A model generated the notes under the pieces. The model did not search any database, was not told where the DNA came from, and saw only the letters and a list, made by a program, of their open reading frames with translations. DNA of 64,000 bases from Methylocystis sp. SC2 (lineage in GTDB: Bacteria > Pseudomonadota > Alphaproteobacteria > Rhizobiales > Beijerinckiaceae). A program made the position numbers and the translations under genes. Numbering within the stretch: the first letter of the stretch is position 1; each line of letters starts with the position of its first letter. The stretch is from contig NC_018485.1 of the NCBI RefSeq assembly GCF_000304315.1, positions 2,512,501 through 2,576,500 of the forward strand. Direction: 5' to 3'. Shown here in pieces: positions 26,808-35,617 of this stretch.

Positions 26808-28393
26808 CCCATATCTCCTCTCCGCCGTTTCTCATTCCGCCGAACGCGCCTTTCACGCCCGAGCAGCGCGCCTGGCTCAGCGGCTTCTTTGCCGGCTTCG
26901 CCGCGCCCGATGACAGCTCGATTACGCCGCTGTCGCCAGAGGCCAACGCCGCCGTCATGGCCGGCGCCGAAAACGACGATGGCGAGGCGCCGTGGCATGA
27001 CCAGACGCTGGCGATCGAATCGCGCATGCAGCTCGCGCAAGGTCGGCCGCTGCGTCGCCGCCTGATGGCGGCGATGGCGCAACAGGACTGCGGTCAGTGC
27101 GGCTATATTTGCGAGACCTATGCGGACGCGCTCGCGGCGCGCAAGGAGGCGCGCCTCAATCTCTGTGCGCCCGGCGGCAAGGACACGGCGCGCATGCTGA
27201 AGGCGCTTGCGGCGGAGCTGGATCAGCCTTCGTCGGCGCCGACCACTGTCGCCCTGATCGAACCCATGATCGCTTCGGCGCCCGGCTGCTCGCGCGACAA
27301 TCCGGCGCGGGCGACTTTCCTTTCACGCCGTCGGCTGAACAAGGAAGGCTCGGAAAAAGACACCTGGCACATCGAGTTCGATCTCGGCGCCGGCGAACTC
27401 AGCTACAAAGTTGGCGACAGCTTCGGCGTGTTTGCCAAAAATGATCTCGGCCTCGTCGATCAGATCATCGCCATGCTCGGCGCCTCGCATGTAACGCCGG
27501 TAAGAGACAAGACTCTGCGCGAAGCATTGCTGAGCGACGTCTCTCTCGCTCCCGCGCCTGACTCGCTTTTCGAACTGATCTCCTTCATTACCGGCGGCGC
27601 GCAGCGCGAGAGGGCGCGTTTGCTGGCGCAGGGCAAGGATCCTGACGGCGACGCCGCGACGCTCGACGTGCTCGCGGTGCTGCAGAAATTTCCAGGCGCG
27701 CGGCCACATCCGGAAGCCTTTGTCGAAGCGCTGGATCCGCTGCAGCCGCGCCTTTACTCCATCTCCTCGTCCCCCAAGGCGACGCCGGGGCGCCTGTCGC
27801 TGACTGTCGATGCTGTTCGATATGTCGTCGGCAAGCGCAAGCGTCTTGGCCTCGCCTCGACCTTTCTGGCCGAGCGCGTCGCGCCAGGCGACAGCCTTCC
27901 GGTCTATGTGCAGCCGGCGCATGGCTTCGCCCTGCCAGATGATCCCGCGACGCCGATCATCATGATCGGTCCTGGCACCGGCGTAGCGCCATTTCGCGCC
28001 TTTCTGCATGAGCGCGCGGCGACCCGCGCGTCCGGCAGGAACTGGCTCTTCTTTGGACACCAGCGCTCGGCCTGCGACTTCTTCTACGCCGACGAATTCG
28101 AAACGATGAAGGCGACAGGTCTGCTCACACGTCTGTCGCTCGCCTGGTCGCGCGATGGCGCGGAGAAATTCTATGTGCAGGACCGCATGCGCCAGACCGG
28201 CCGTGAATTATGGGCCTGGCTCGCGGAAGGCGCGCATTTTTACGTCTGCGGCGATGCGCAGCGCATGGCCAAGGATGTCGAACGCGCGCTTGTCGACGTC
28301 GTCGCCGAATTCGGCGCCCGCAACGCCGATGAAGCGGTCGCCTTCGTCGCCCAACTCAAGAAGAGCGGGCGCTATCAACAGGACGTCTATTGA
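26804..28393 (+). CDS. diflavin-type reductase (CysJ-like FAD/NAD(P)H module) with N-terminal Fe-S domain
   Basis: A 529-aa reductase with FAD- and NAD(P)H-binding regions like CysJ and the reductase part of fused assimilatory nitrate reductases. FAD binding is seen in PRLYSISSSPKATPGRLSLT, NADPH binding in IMIGPGTGVAPFRAFLHER and FFGHQRSACDFFYADE, and the end YVCGDAQRMAKDVERAL is typical. There is no FMN flavodoxin domain. Instead residues about 80-125 carry four cysteines (Cys96, Cys99, Cys103, Cys121) in DCGQCGYICETY and LCAPGG, a probable Fe-S cluster. It probably feeds NasA and/or NirA. The GTG start overlaps the nirA stop. Confidence 0.87.
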   Translation: MTHISSPPFLIPPNAPFTPEQRAWLSGFFAGFAAPDDSSITPLSPEANAAVMAGAENDDGEAPWHDQTLAIESRMQLAQGRPLRRRLMAAMAQQDCGQCGYICETYADALAARKEARLNLCAPGGKDTARMLKALAAELDQPSSAPTTVALIEPMIASAPGCSRDNPARATFLSRRRLNKEGSEKDTWHIEFDLGAGELSYKVGDSFGVFAKNDLGLVDQIIAMLGASHVTPVRDKTLREALLSDVSLAPAPDSLFELISFITGGAQRERARLLAQGKDPDGDAATLDVLAVLQKFPGARPHPEAFVEALDPLQPRLYSISSSPKATPGRLSLTVDAVRYVVGKRKRLGLASTFLAERVAPGDSLPVYVQPAHGFALPDDPATPIIMIGPGTGVAPFRAFLHERAATRASGRNWLFFGHQRSACDFFYADEFETMKATGLLTRLSLAWSRDGAEKFYVQDRMRQTGRELWAWLAEGAHFYVCGDAQRMAKDVERALVDVVAEFGARNADEAVAFVAQLKKSGRYQQDVY

Positions 28394-28401
28394 GGCCGCT
28401 C

Positions 28402-31182
28402 ATGCTCGATGAAGTCCTGGCGCTCGCGCCGCTTGAAGATCTGCACGGCAGCGTCGCGCCTGTTCAGGCGACCACGACGCGCTCGACCTGCCCCTATTGC
28501 GGCGTCGGCTGCGGCGTGCTCGCATCCGCGAATGGCGCCGAAGTGGTTGGCGATCCGGCCCATCCTGCGAACTTTGGACGGCTCTGTTCGAAGGGCTCCG
28601 CGCTTGGCGAAACGCTCGGGCTCGGCGGCCGCCTTCTCCATCCGATGCGCCGCCAGGCCGATGGCGCCTTCGCGCGCGTGAGTTGGGATGCGGCGCTGGA
28701 CGAGGCCGCCGGCGGTTTTCGTCGCATCGTCGACGCGCACGGTCCTGACGCCGTCGCGGTCTATCTCTCGGGGCAATTGCTGACCGAAGATTACTACGTC
28801 GCCAACAAGCTGATGAAGGGCTTCATCGGCTCCGCCAACGTCGACACCAATTCGCGCCTGTGCATGGCCTCGACGGTCGCCGGCCACAAGCGCGCCTTCG
28901 GCGCCGACGTCGTGCCGGGCTGTTATGAGGATCTCGACCAAGCCGACCTCATTGTGCTCGTCGGCTCCAACGCCGCCTGGTGCCACCCCATTCTGTTCCA
29001 GCGCATCATGCGCAACAAGGAGGAGCGCGGCGCCAAGCTCGTCGTCATCGACACGCGCCGCACGCCGACGGCCGAAAACGCCGACCTGTTTCTGCAGATC
29101 AGGCCAGGCGCGGATCAGGCGCTGTTTTGCGGCCTGCTTGTCAATCTCGCGAAACTTGGCGCCTTCGACACGGATTACGTTGGCCGTCATACGGCCGGCA
29201 TGGAGCGCTCGCTGACGGCCGCGCGGAGCCTCGCGCCGTCGATCGAAGCGGCCGCATTGTCGACCGGACTGCGCGAGGTCGACATTGCGGCCTTCTTCGA
29301 ATGGTTCGCGCAAACGCCCCGAACGGTCACGGCATTCTCGCAGGGCGTCAATCAATCGGCGCAGGGGACCGACAAGGTCAACGCCATCATCAATTGTCAC
29401 CTCGCGACAGGCCGCGTTGGCAAGCCCGGCGCGTCGCCCTTTTCGCTCACGGGTCAGCCCAACGCCATGGGCGGGCGCGAAGTCGGCGGCCTCGCCAACA
29501 GCCTCGCCGCGCATATGCACTTCGAGCCCGCAAACGTCGATCGCGTTCGCCGTTTCTGGAATGCGCCGCGCATGGCGACGCGCGAGGGGCTGAAGGCGGT
29601 GCAGATGTTCGACGCCATTGCGCGCGGCGACGTTAAGGCGCTGTGGGTCGTCGGCACCAATCCGGCGGCGTCGCTTCCAAACGCCACTGCGGCGCGCGCC
29701 GCTCTTGGCAAGCTCGAACTCTTCATCGTCTCCGACAATGTGAATTCAAACGACACAATCAACAGCGGCGCGCATCTGCTCCTGCCGGCGCAGGCGTGGG
29801 GCGAAAAGAGCGGCGCGGTGACGAATTCCGAGCGCCGGATCTCGCGTCAGCGCGCCTTCCTGCCAACGCCGGGAGAGACTCGCGCCGACTGGGCGATCTT
29901 CGCGGATGTCGGGCGACGCATGGGCTTTGCAGGCTTTGATTACCGCTCATCTGCAGACGTTTTTCGCGAACACGCCGCGCTTTCGGCCTTCGAGAATGAC
30001 GGAGCGCGCGCATTCGACATCGGCGGACTTTCGCGCTTAAGCGACGCGGAATATGACGCGCTCGAGCCGACGCAGTGGCCAATCCGCGATGGCGACGGCA
30101 AGGGCCGCGCCCGCCTCTTCGCCGATGGCGCGTTCTTCTCGCAGGGCGGACGCGCCACATTCATCGCGCCGGCGAAGCCGACGTTGGCGACCACATTGAC
30201 GAAGGATTTTCCGCTTCGGCTCAACACCGGCCGCATCCGCGATCAATGGCATACCATGACGCGCACGGGCGAGAGCCCGCGCCTTGCGCGACATCTTCCT
30301 GAACCCTTCCTGGAGATCAATCCGTCGGATGCGACGGACCTTGGCGTAGAAGACGGCGGATTCGCGCGTGTCGCAACGCCCTATGGAAGCTGCGTCTTGC
30401 GCGCGGTGGCGACGGACCGCCAGCCCGCCGGGCATGTTTTCGCGCCGATCCACTGGACCGATGAAACCGCCGAGGATGCGCGCATCGGCGCGCTCGTCGC
30501 GCCCTTCGTTGACCCTTTCTCGGGTCAGCCGGAATCCAAGGCGACGCCCGCCATCGTCACGCCTTTGCGCTTTGCGCGCCAGGGCTTCCTCCTCTCGCGC
30601 GGCTCGATCACGCCGCCCGACGGCGTATGGTGGGCGCGGGTCGCCGTGGGCAATGGCTACGGCTACCGCGTCGCCGGCGACCTGTCAGACGACGGCTGGA
30701 CAGACGTCATCCGCGCCGCGTCGACGAGTGAAGACTTCATTCAATTGATCGATGAAACGAAGAGCCTTCTCTCGGGCGCAGCCTTCGTCGGGGAGCGCGC
30801 AGCGCTCATCTGGGCGCTGGCGCCTGTTTCGCCATCCTGGGATTTGGCGCTCGAACTCTTCGCCCGCGATCGTCTCGATCAGTCAGCGCGGCTTTCGCTG
30901 TTGTCCGGTCGCTCGGGCCGACAGCTGACGGATGACGGTCCGCTCGTCTGTTCATGCTTTAGCGTCGGCCAAAAGAAAATCGAAGCCGCGATCCAGCAAG
31001 GCTGCCGCTCGGCGCTCGACGTCGGCAAGGCCACCCGCGCAGGCACCAATTGCGGCTCCTGCCGACCGGAAATTCAACGTCTCATCAAGGTTTCTCTCGC
31101 GCCCGAGTCTGCGATGGATTCGGCGCGAGAGGACCAAACAAGCATGAAAGAAGGAGCATCTGATGAATCTGTCGGATTTTAA
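28402..31182 (+). CDS. nasA: assimilatory nitrate reductase, molybdopterin catalytic subunit
   Basis: A 926-aa cytoplasmic molybdoenzyme reducing nitrate to nitrite. The N-terminal [4Fe-4S] ligands are Cys30, Cys33, Cys37 and Cys62 (CPYCGVGC and LCSKG). Molybdopterin-binding regions include STVAGHKRAFGADVVPGCYEDL, LFQRIMRNKEERGAKLVVID and LNTGRIRDQWHTMTRTG. At the C-terminus a BFD-like [2Fe-2S] domain has Cys850, Cys852, Cys884 and Cys887 (CSCF and NCGSC), as in NasA/NasC proteins. The ATG at 28402 has GAGG eight bases upstream. It follows the flavoprotein gene by eight bases and overlaps narK by 20. Confidence 0.95.
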   Translation: MLDEVLALAPLEDLHGSVAPVQATTTRSTCPYCGVGCGVLASANGAEVVGDPAHPANFGRLCSKGSALGETLGLGGRLLHPMRRQADGAFARVSWDAALDEAAGGFRRIVDAHGPDAVAVYLSGQLLTEDYYVANKLMKGFIGSANVDTNSRLCMASTVAGHKRAFGADVVPGCYEDLDQADLIVLVGSNAAWCHPILFQRIMRNKEERGAKLVVIDTRRTPTAENADLFLQIRPGADQALFCGLLVNLAKLGAFDTDYVGRHTAGMERSLTAARSLAPSIEAAALSTGLREVDIAAFFEWFAQTPRTVTAFSQGVNQSAQGTDKVNAIINCHLATGRVGKPGASPFSLTGQPNAMGGREVGGLANSLAAHMHFEPANVDRVRRFWNAPRMATREGLKAVQMFDAIARGDVKALWVVGTNPAASLPNATAARAALGKLELFIVSDNVNSNDTINSGAHLLLPAQAWGEKSGAVTNSERRISRQRAFLPTPGETRADWAIFADVGRRMGFAGFDYRSSADVFREHAALSAFENDGARAFDIGGLSRLSDAEYDALEPTQWPIRDGDGKGRARLFADGAFFSQGGRATFIAPAKPTLATTLTKDFPLRLNTGRIRDQWHTMTRTGESPRLARHLPEPFLEINPSDATDLGVEDGGFARVATPYGSCVLRAVATDRQPAGHVFAPIHWTDETAEDARIGALVAPFVDPFSGQPESKATPAIVTPLRFARQGFLLSRGSITPPDGVWWARVAVGNGYGYRVAGDLSDDGWTDVIRAASTSEDFIQLIDETKSLLSGAAFVGERAALIWALAPVSPSWDLALELFARDRLDQSARLSLLSGRSGRQLTDDGPLVCSCFSVGQKKIEAAIQQGCRSALDVGKATRAGTNCGSCRPEIQRLIKVSLAPESAMDSAREDQTSMKEGASDESVGF

Positions 31183-32425
31183 AAAGGCCGGTCATTGGCC
31201 GACGCTGCTCGCGGCCTTCCTCTACTTTGACATCAGTTTCATGGCTTGGGTCTCGCTCGGGCCCCTGATGATTTACATCAGCAAAGGCATGCCGATTTCC
31301 GTCGAGGACAAACTCTCGCTTGTCGCGATTCCGGTTCTCGGCGGCGCCTTCTTTCGCGTTCCGCTCGGCCTCCTCGCCGATGCGATCGGTCCGAAGATGA
31401 CGGGCATCCTCGCGCAGGCCATCGTGATGTTCGCCGTCTCTCTGGTGTGTGTCTTTGGCCTGAGCAGTTCGATCGCCATCGCGCTTTTCGGCTTGTCTCT
31501 CGGGCTCGCCGGCGCGTCCTTCGCTGTCGCTTTGCCGCAGGCCGGCCGCTGGTATCCGCCGCAATATCAGGGTCTGGTGATGGGCATCGCCGGCGCCGGC
31601 AATATGGGGGTCGTGCTCGACACGCTTTTTGCGCCGTCGATCGCGGAGGCGTATGGCTGGCGAACCGTTTACGGCGTGCTGCTCGCGCTGATGGTTTTGG
31701 TGCTGCTCATTTATGCGCTGGCCGCCAAGGACGCGCCCGGCGGCAAGACAACCATTGCTCTTGCCGACTACGGCAGAATGCTCGCGGATTCCGATAGCCG
31801 CTGGTTCATGTTTTTCTACTTCATCACCTTCGGCGGCTTCGTCGGCCTTGCTTCGGCGCTTCCGCTCTATTTCACGACGCAGTATCACGCCACGGGAGTC
31901 GCCGCGGGCCTCATGGTCGCGCTGATCGTCGCCTTCGGTTCGGGTTTCAGGCCCGTCGGCGGCTATATCGCGGACCGCATCGGCGGGGTGAAGACGTTGT
32001 GCTTCCTCTTCGTTGTCGTTTCCGCCTGCTATTTCGCCGTCGCCTTTCTTCCGGCGGGACCGGCCCCGGCGAAAGGCGTTGCGGGTTGGGGTTTGACGCA
32101 GCTGCCGCCCGTCGCCTTTGCAGCGGTGGCGCTGTTCTCCGTCGGCGTGTTATCGCTCGGCATGGGCAATGGCGCGGTGTTTCAGCTGCTGCCGCAACGT
32201 TTTCGCCGTGAGATCGGCGCGATGACGGGCCTTGTCGGCGCCGCAGGCGGGTTCGGCGGATTTTTTCTCGCCAAGACTCTCGCCTACTCCAAAGGAGCGA
32301 CCGGCGGCTTCACCGCCGGGTTCGTCTTCTTCGGTTTCCTTGCGCTGCTCGGTCTCGTCGGTTTGATCTTCGTGAAGACGCGTTGGCGGACGACCTGGGG
32401 CGCCGTTTCCGGCGCGCGAATCTGA
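31163..32425 (+). CDS. narK: NarK/NasA-type MFS nitrate/nitrite transporter
   Basis: A 420-aa major facilitator protein with twelve hydrophobic segments. The nitrate-transporter signatures are present: the helix 5 segment GNMGVVLDTLFAP after FAVALPQAGRWYPPQYQGL, and GNGAVFQLLPQRFRREIGAMTGLVGAAGGFGGFFL in the second half. This matches NarK-type transporters that import nitrate for assimilation. The start lies within the last codons of nasA. No nrtABC transporter is in the region, so this protein is likely the main nitrate entry route. Confidence 0.94.
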   Translation: MNLSDFKKAGHWPTLLAAFLYFDISFMAWVSLGPLMIYISKGMPISVEDKLSLVAIPVLGGAFFRVPLGLLADAIGPKMTGILAQAIVMFAVSLVCVFGLSSSIAIALFGLSLGLAGASFAVALPQAGRWYPPQYQGLVMGIAGAGNMGVVLDTLFAPSIAEAYGWRTVYGVLLALMVLVLLIYALAAKDAPGGKTTIALADYGRMLADSDSRWFMFFYFITFGGFVGLASALPLYFTTQYHATGVAAGLMVALIVAFGSGFRPVGGYIADRIGGVKTLCFLFVVVSACYFAVAFLPAGPAPAKGVAGWGLTQLPPVAFAAVALFSVGVLSLGMGNGAVFQLLPQRFRREIGAMTGLVGAAGGFGGFFLAKTLAYSKGATGGFTAGFVFFGFLALLGLVGLIFVKTRWRTTWGAVSGARI

Positions 32426-32439
32426 GCCGAGGAACAGCC

Positions 32440-34146
32440 GTGTCGGTCCGCGTCGTTCATGATCTTCGAATCGAAGCGGGCTTTGCGACGCAAAAAGGCC
32501 GACGGCCCGACAATCAGGACTATGTCGCATTTTGCCTGGGTTCAGGCGGCGCCGGCGCCTTGCAGGGCGTCGTCGCCGCCGTCGCCGATGGGGTCGGCGG
32601 CCACAAGGGCGGACGCGCGGCGGCTGAGACCGCCGTGCGCGCCTTCATCGACGGCTACTATGCGCAGCCGGAGACTTTGGGCGTCAGTCGCGCCGCCGCC
32701 CGCTCGCTCGAAGCGGCCAACAGCTGGATCGCGGCGCAGTCGAGAGTCGATCCGGCTTTGGAAGGCATGGCGACGACGTTCAGCGCGTTGATCCTGTCGC
32801 GTCGAAGCGCCTTTATTCTTCATGTCGGCGATACGCGCGTCTACCGACTCGCCGGCGCCAGCCTCGAAAGACTGACGAAAGATCACACGCTCGGTCGCGG
32901 CGATTTCGCCCATGCGCTCCTTCGCGCCGTCGGCTTCGACGATGCGCTCTTGTTTGATCAGGGAACGCACAGTCTCAATGTCCATGATCGATTTCTGCTG
33001 TGTTCGGATGGCGTTCATGGCGCGTTGCCGGACGCGCGGCTGCGTGCGCTGCTCGCCGAAAGGGGCGGGCCGCAGGAAACGTCGGAGAGGATTGTTCAGA
33101 CGGCGCTCGAGGCGGGCAGCCAAGACAATGTCACTGCGCTTGTCATTGACGTCGTCGATGTGCCGCCCGCCGACGAGCGCGCCCTGTCGCGCGCCTTCGC
33201 GGCCTTGCGGATTGGCGAGCTGCCGGCGATCGGAGATCTTGTCGACGATTTTCGCATTGACGGCCTCCTCTCCGAAGGGCGCTACAGTCGGCTGATGCGG
33301 GCGACGGATACGCAGAACGGAAAAGCGGTCGTTTTGAAATTTCCGCATCCGCACGTCGCCAATGACGCGGCCTACCGGCTCGCCTTCGTCAATGAAGCTT
33401 GGGTTGCGGCGCGGGTAAGAAGCCCGTTCATCGGCGAAGTCGTCGAACTGCCGCCGGCACGACAAAGCCGGCTCTATTCGGTGATGCCATATTACGATGG
33501 CGAGACGCTGGAGCGGCGCCTGCGCCGCGAACCGCGCATCGATCTTGCCGAGGGCGCCTCGATCGCCACGCGCCTGTCGCGCGCCATCGCGACCCTGCAC
33601 CGTTGCGGCGTCATCCACCGCGACGTCAAACCGGATAATGTCATATTGCTTAAGGACGGCGGGCTGCGCCTCGTCGATCTCGGCGTCTGTCGTGCGCCGA
33701 ACCTCGAGAACTTGCCGGAAATACACGCGCCAGGCACGCCGAGCTATATGGCCCCCGAGCTTTTCGACGGCGCCGCCGGCGATGAAGCGTCGGATCTTTA
33801 TGCGCTCGGCGTGACGGTCTATCGCATGTTCAGCCGTTGCTATCCTTACGGCGAAATCGAGCCCTTCAGCCGACCGCGCTTCACCAGGCCGCCGCCGCTT
33901 GCCCACAAGCGGCCCGACCTTCCGTCCTGGCTCGACGCCGCCATCCTCAAAGCGATCGCCGTCGAGCGCGCCGATCGCTTTGGCGACGTGTTGGAGTTTG
34001 CCTTCGAGCTTGAAAACGGCTCGGCGCGCGCGCAGCCGTTGACGCTGCGCAAGAAACCCCTTTACGAACGCAATCCGGTCCTGTTCTGGCAAACGCTCTG
34101 TTTGCTGCTGGCGCTCTTATTGGCGATCGCGCTGTTCTATCGCTAG
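32440..34146 (+). CDS. PP2C phosphatase / Ser-Thr protein kinase fusion protein
   Basis: A 568-aa protein with a PP2C-type phosphatase domain (about 1-245), a protein kinase domain (about 265-530) and one C-terminal membrane helix (about 546-566). Phosphatase metal residues appear in VADGVGGHKGG, HVGDTRVYR, LCSDGVHG and QDNVTALVI. Kinase motifs are HRDVKPDN (catalytic loop), DLGVC in place of DFG, and APGTPSYMAPE (activation segment/APE). The Gly-rich loop is unusual (LLSEGRYSRLMRA). The GTG at 32440 is used with GAGGA seven bases upstream. It follows narK by 14 bases, at the end of the operon, so it probably regulates a nitrate protein; its target is not known. Confidence 0.92.
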   Translation: MSVRVVHDLRIEAGFATQKGRRPDNQDYVAFCLGSGGAGALQGVVAAVADGVGGHKGGRAAAETAVRAFIDGYYAQPETLGVSRAAARSLEAANSWIAAQSRVDPALEGMATTFSALILSRRSAFILHVGDTRVYRLAGASLERLTKDHTLGRGDFAHALLRAVGFDDALLFDQGTHSLNVHDRFLLCSDGVHGALPDARLRALLAERGGPQETSERIVQTALEAGSQDNVTALVIDVVDVPPADERALSRAFAALRIGELPAIGDLVDDFRIDGLLSEGRYSRLMRATDTQNGKAVVLKFPHPHVANDAAYRLAFVNEAWVAARVRSPFIGEVVELPPARQSRLYSVMPYYDGETLERRLRREPRIDLAEGASIATRLSRAIATLHRCGVIHRDVKPDNVILLKDGGLRLVDLGVCRAPNLENLPEIHAPGTPSYMAPELFDGAAGDEASDLYALGVTVYRMFSRCYPYGEIEPFSRPRFTRPPPLAHKRPDLPSWLDAAILKAIAVERADRFGDVLEFAFELENGSARAQPLTLRKKPLYERNPVLFWQTLCLLLALLLAIALFYR

Positions 34147-35160
34147 AGCGGATTCACATTAAACCGGCTCATATCCTGCGGCGGCGAAGAAGTTCGCGCA
34201 TTCCTGCGGCGTGAACTCTTCGAGCACGGCGGCGATCCTATCCCAGAGGGCGTCGACGGTTCGCTCAGCGGCCTTTCGCAGCAGCGCTTTGAGTTTCGAG
34301 AAGGCCATCTCGATCGGGTTGAAATCCGGACTGTAGGGCGGGAGATAAAGCAGCCTTGCGCCTGCCGCCTCGATCGCCTTGCGCACGCCAGCGCCCTTGT
34401 GGCTGCCGAGATTGTCCATGACGACGATGTCGCCTTTGCCTAGCGTCGGAACGAGAACCTGATCGACATAGGCCTGGAACCAGAGGCCGTTGATCGGTCC
34501 GTCGAGGACAAAAGGCGCCGTTAAGCCCGTGTGGCGAAGACCGGCGACGAAGGTCGTCGTTTTCCAATGTCCATGCGGGACGCTGGCGCGCAGCCTCTCG
34601 CCCTTCGGGGCGCGCCCGCTCTTGCGCGCCATGTTCGTCGTCGCCCAAGTCTCGTCGATGAAGATGAGCCTCTCGGGATCGAGATCGAGCTGACCATCGA
34701 ACCAGTCTTGGCGTCGCTTTATGATGTCCGGCCGGTTTTGCTCGCTCGCATGGGCGGTCTTTTTTTGAATGTCAGACCGCAGCGGTCGAGAAACGTCCAT
34801 AGCGTCGCGCGACTGGCCTTAACGCCGCGCTCGGCGAGCAGCCGCCCCAAGAGTTCGCTGATGGTCAAATCCGGCGTCGCCTTGATCAGTCCTAGCAGAT
34901 AGTCGCGGTGCGGATCGAGCTTCGAGCGTCGCGGCTGCCCCTGCTTGCGCGCCGTTCGCTCGCCCGTCTCGCGCGCCCGCCGCACCCACACGATCGCCGT
35001 CGCGTCGCCGATCCCAAACCGCGCTGCGGCGTGGCGAGCCGGCAGTCCCGCCAACGCGGCGTCAATCACGCGATCACGCAAATCCTGGCTGTAAGCCCGC
35101 GCCATGCTTCGCCTCCATCGCTGTCGCAATGAAGGAATCACTGTTCACCCGATTCGGGAA
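34147..35160 (-). mobile_element. IS630 family insertion sequence
   Basis: A single element of about 1 kb holding the two-frame transposase gene at 34159-35105. It lies immediately after the kinase stop (34144-34146). Candidate terminal repeats are GATTCACATT at 34151 and, reversed, GATTCCTTCATT near 35140; IS630 elements insert at TA, but the exact ends and target duplication cannot be fixed by eye. The bounds given are therefore approximate. Confidence 0.8.
34159..35105 (-). CDS. IS630 transposase, expressed by -1 frameshifting
   Basis: The first frame (ATG at 35105) encodes an N-terminal helix-turn-helix region (DLRDRVIDAALAG, AARFGIGDATAIVWVRRARE). It is joined to the second frame at a run of seven A residues (minus strand, in TTCAAAAAAAGACC, near 34766) by a -1 shift. 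The second frame encodes the DDE domain: LIFIDETWA (first D), VVMDNLGSHK (second D) and LPPYSPDFNPIEMAFSKLK (E). The combined product of about 310 aa is normal for the family. All catalytic residues are present, so the element may still be active. Confidence 0.88.
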
Positions 35161-35425
35161 TCCCACACAGAATCGGAAAACGACGAACGTGCTCTAGATC
35201 ACGCCGCATTTGGGCGGAGTCGCCCAAGTGCGGATAAAATGATCGATTTCCGTCGCTTAGAGCGCGCTCTACGCGCAGCGCTTTGGACGAGCGATCGTCG
35301 CTCATTCGACGCGGCCGCGCATTCGCTTGAGCCGGGCTTCTTGGCCGCTTGAGGCTTGTGCGTCGGCGCACAGCCCCATCGCGCGTCTCTCCTTAACGTC
35401 TGATTAACGCAGAAAGGAGAACGTC
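35142..35425. other. intergenic stretch after the IS630 element
   Basis: No gene is seen. It includes the inverted repeat AGAGCGCGCTCT near 35260 and, near its right end, the AAAGGAGA ribosome binding site (35413-35420) of the small gene at 35426. Confidence 0.4.
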
Positions 35426-35569
35426 ATGCGACAGATCTTCATGGGACCGATCATCACGACAGGAATTTTCGGAGTCGTCGCCATCGCATTGGCCGCCGAA
35501 GCGCTCAACATCGCCATGGCTCTTGGCGAATTCAGTCACATCGCCGCTTATAATGCGGGGCTCTTCTGA
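35426..35569 (+). CDS. small membrane protein of 47 residues, unknown function
   Basis: A short gene with an excellent ribosome binding site (AAAGGAGA, five bases before the ATG). It encodes MRQIFMGPIITTGIFGVV, then a hydrophobic AIALAAEALNIAMAL and a C-terminal tail FSHIAAYNAGLF. One or two membrane segments are likely. I do not recognise it. The strong ribosome binding site and clean stop are the main reasons to believe it. Confidence 0.55.
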   Translation: MRQIFMGPIITTGIFGVVAIALAAEALNIAMALGEFSHIAAYNAGLF

Positions 35570-35617
35570 CGCTTCGCCGAGCGCAGGCGGCGCTGGCCGA
35601 GGCGCGGAACGCGACCG

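Noticed and set aside
34147..35160. Split transposase as a pseudogene
   Set aside because: The two frames meet at a run of seven A, a normal -1 slippage site in IS630 elements, and all catalytic residues are present.
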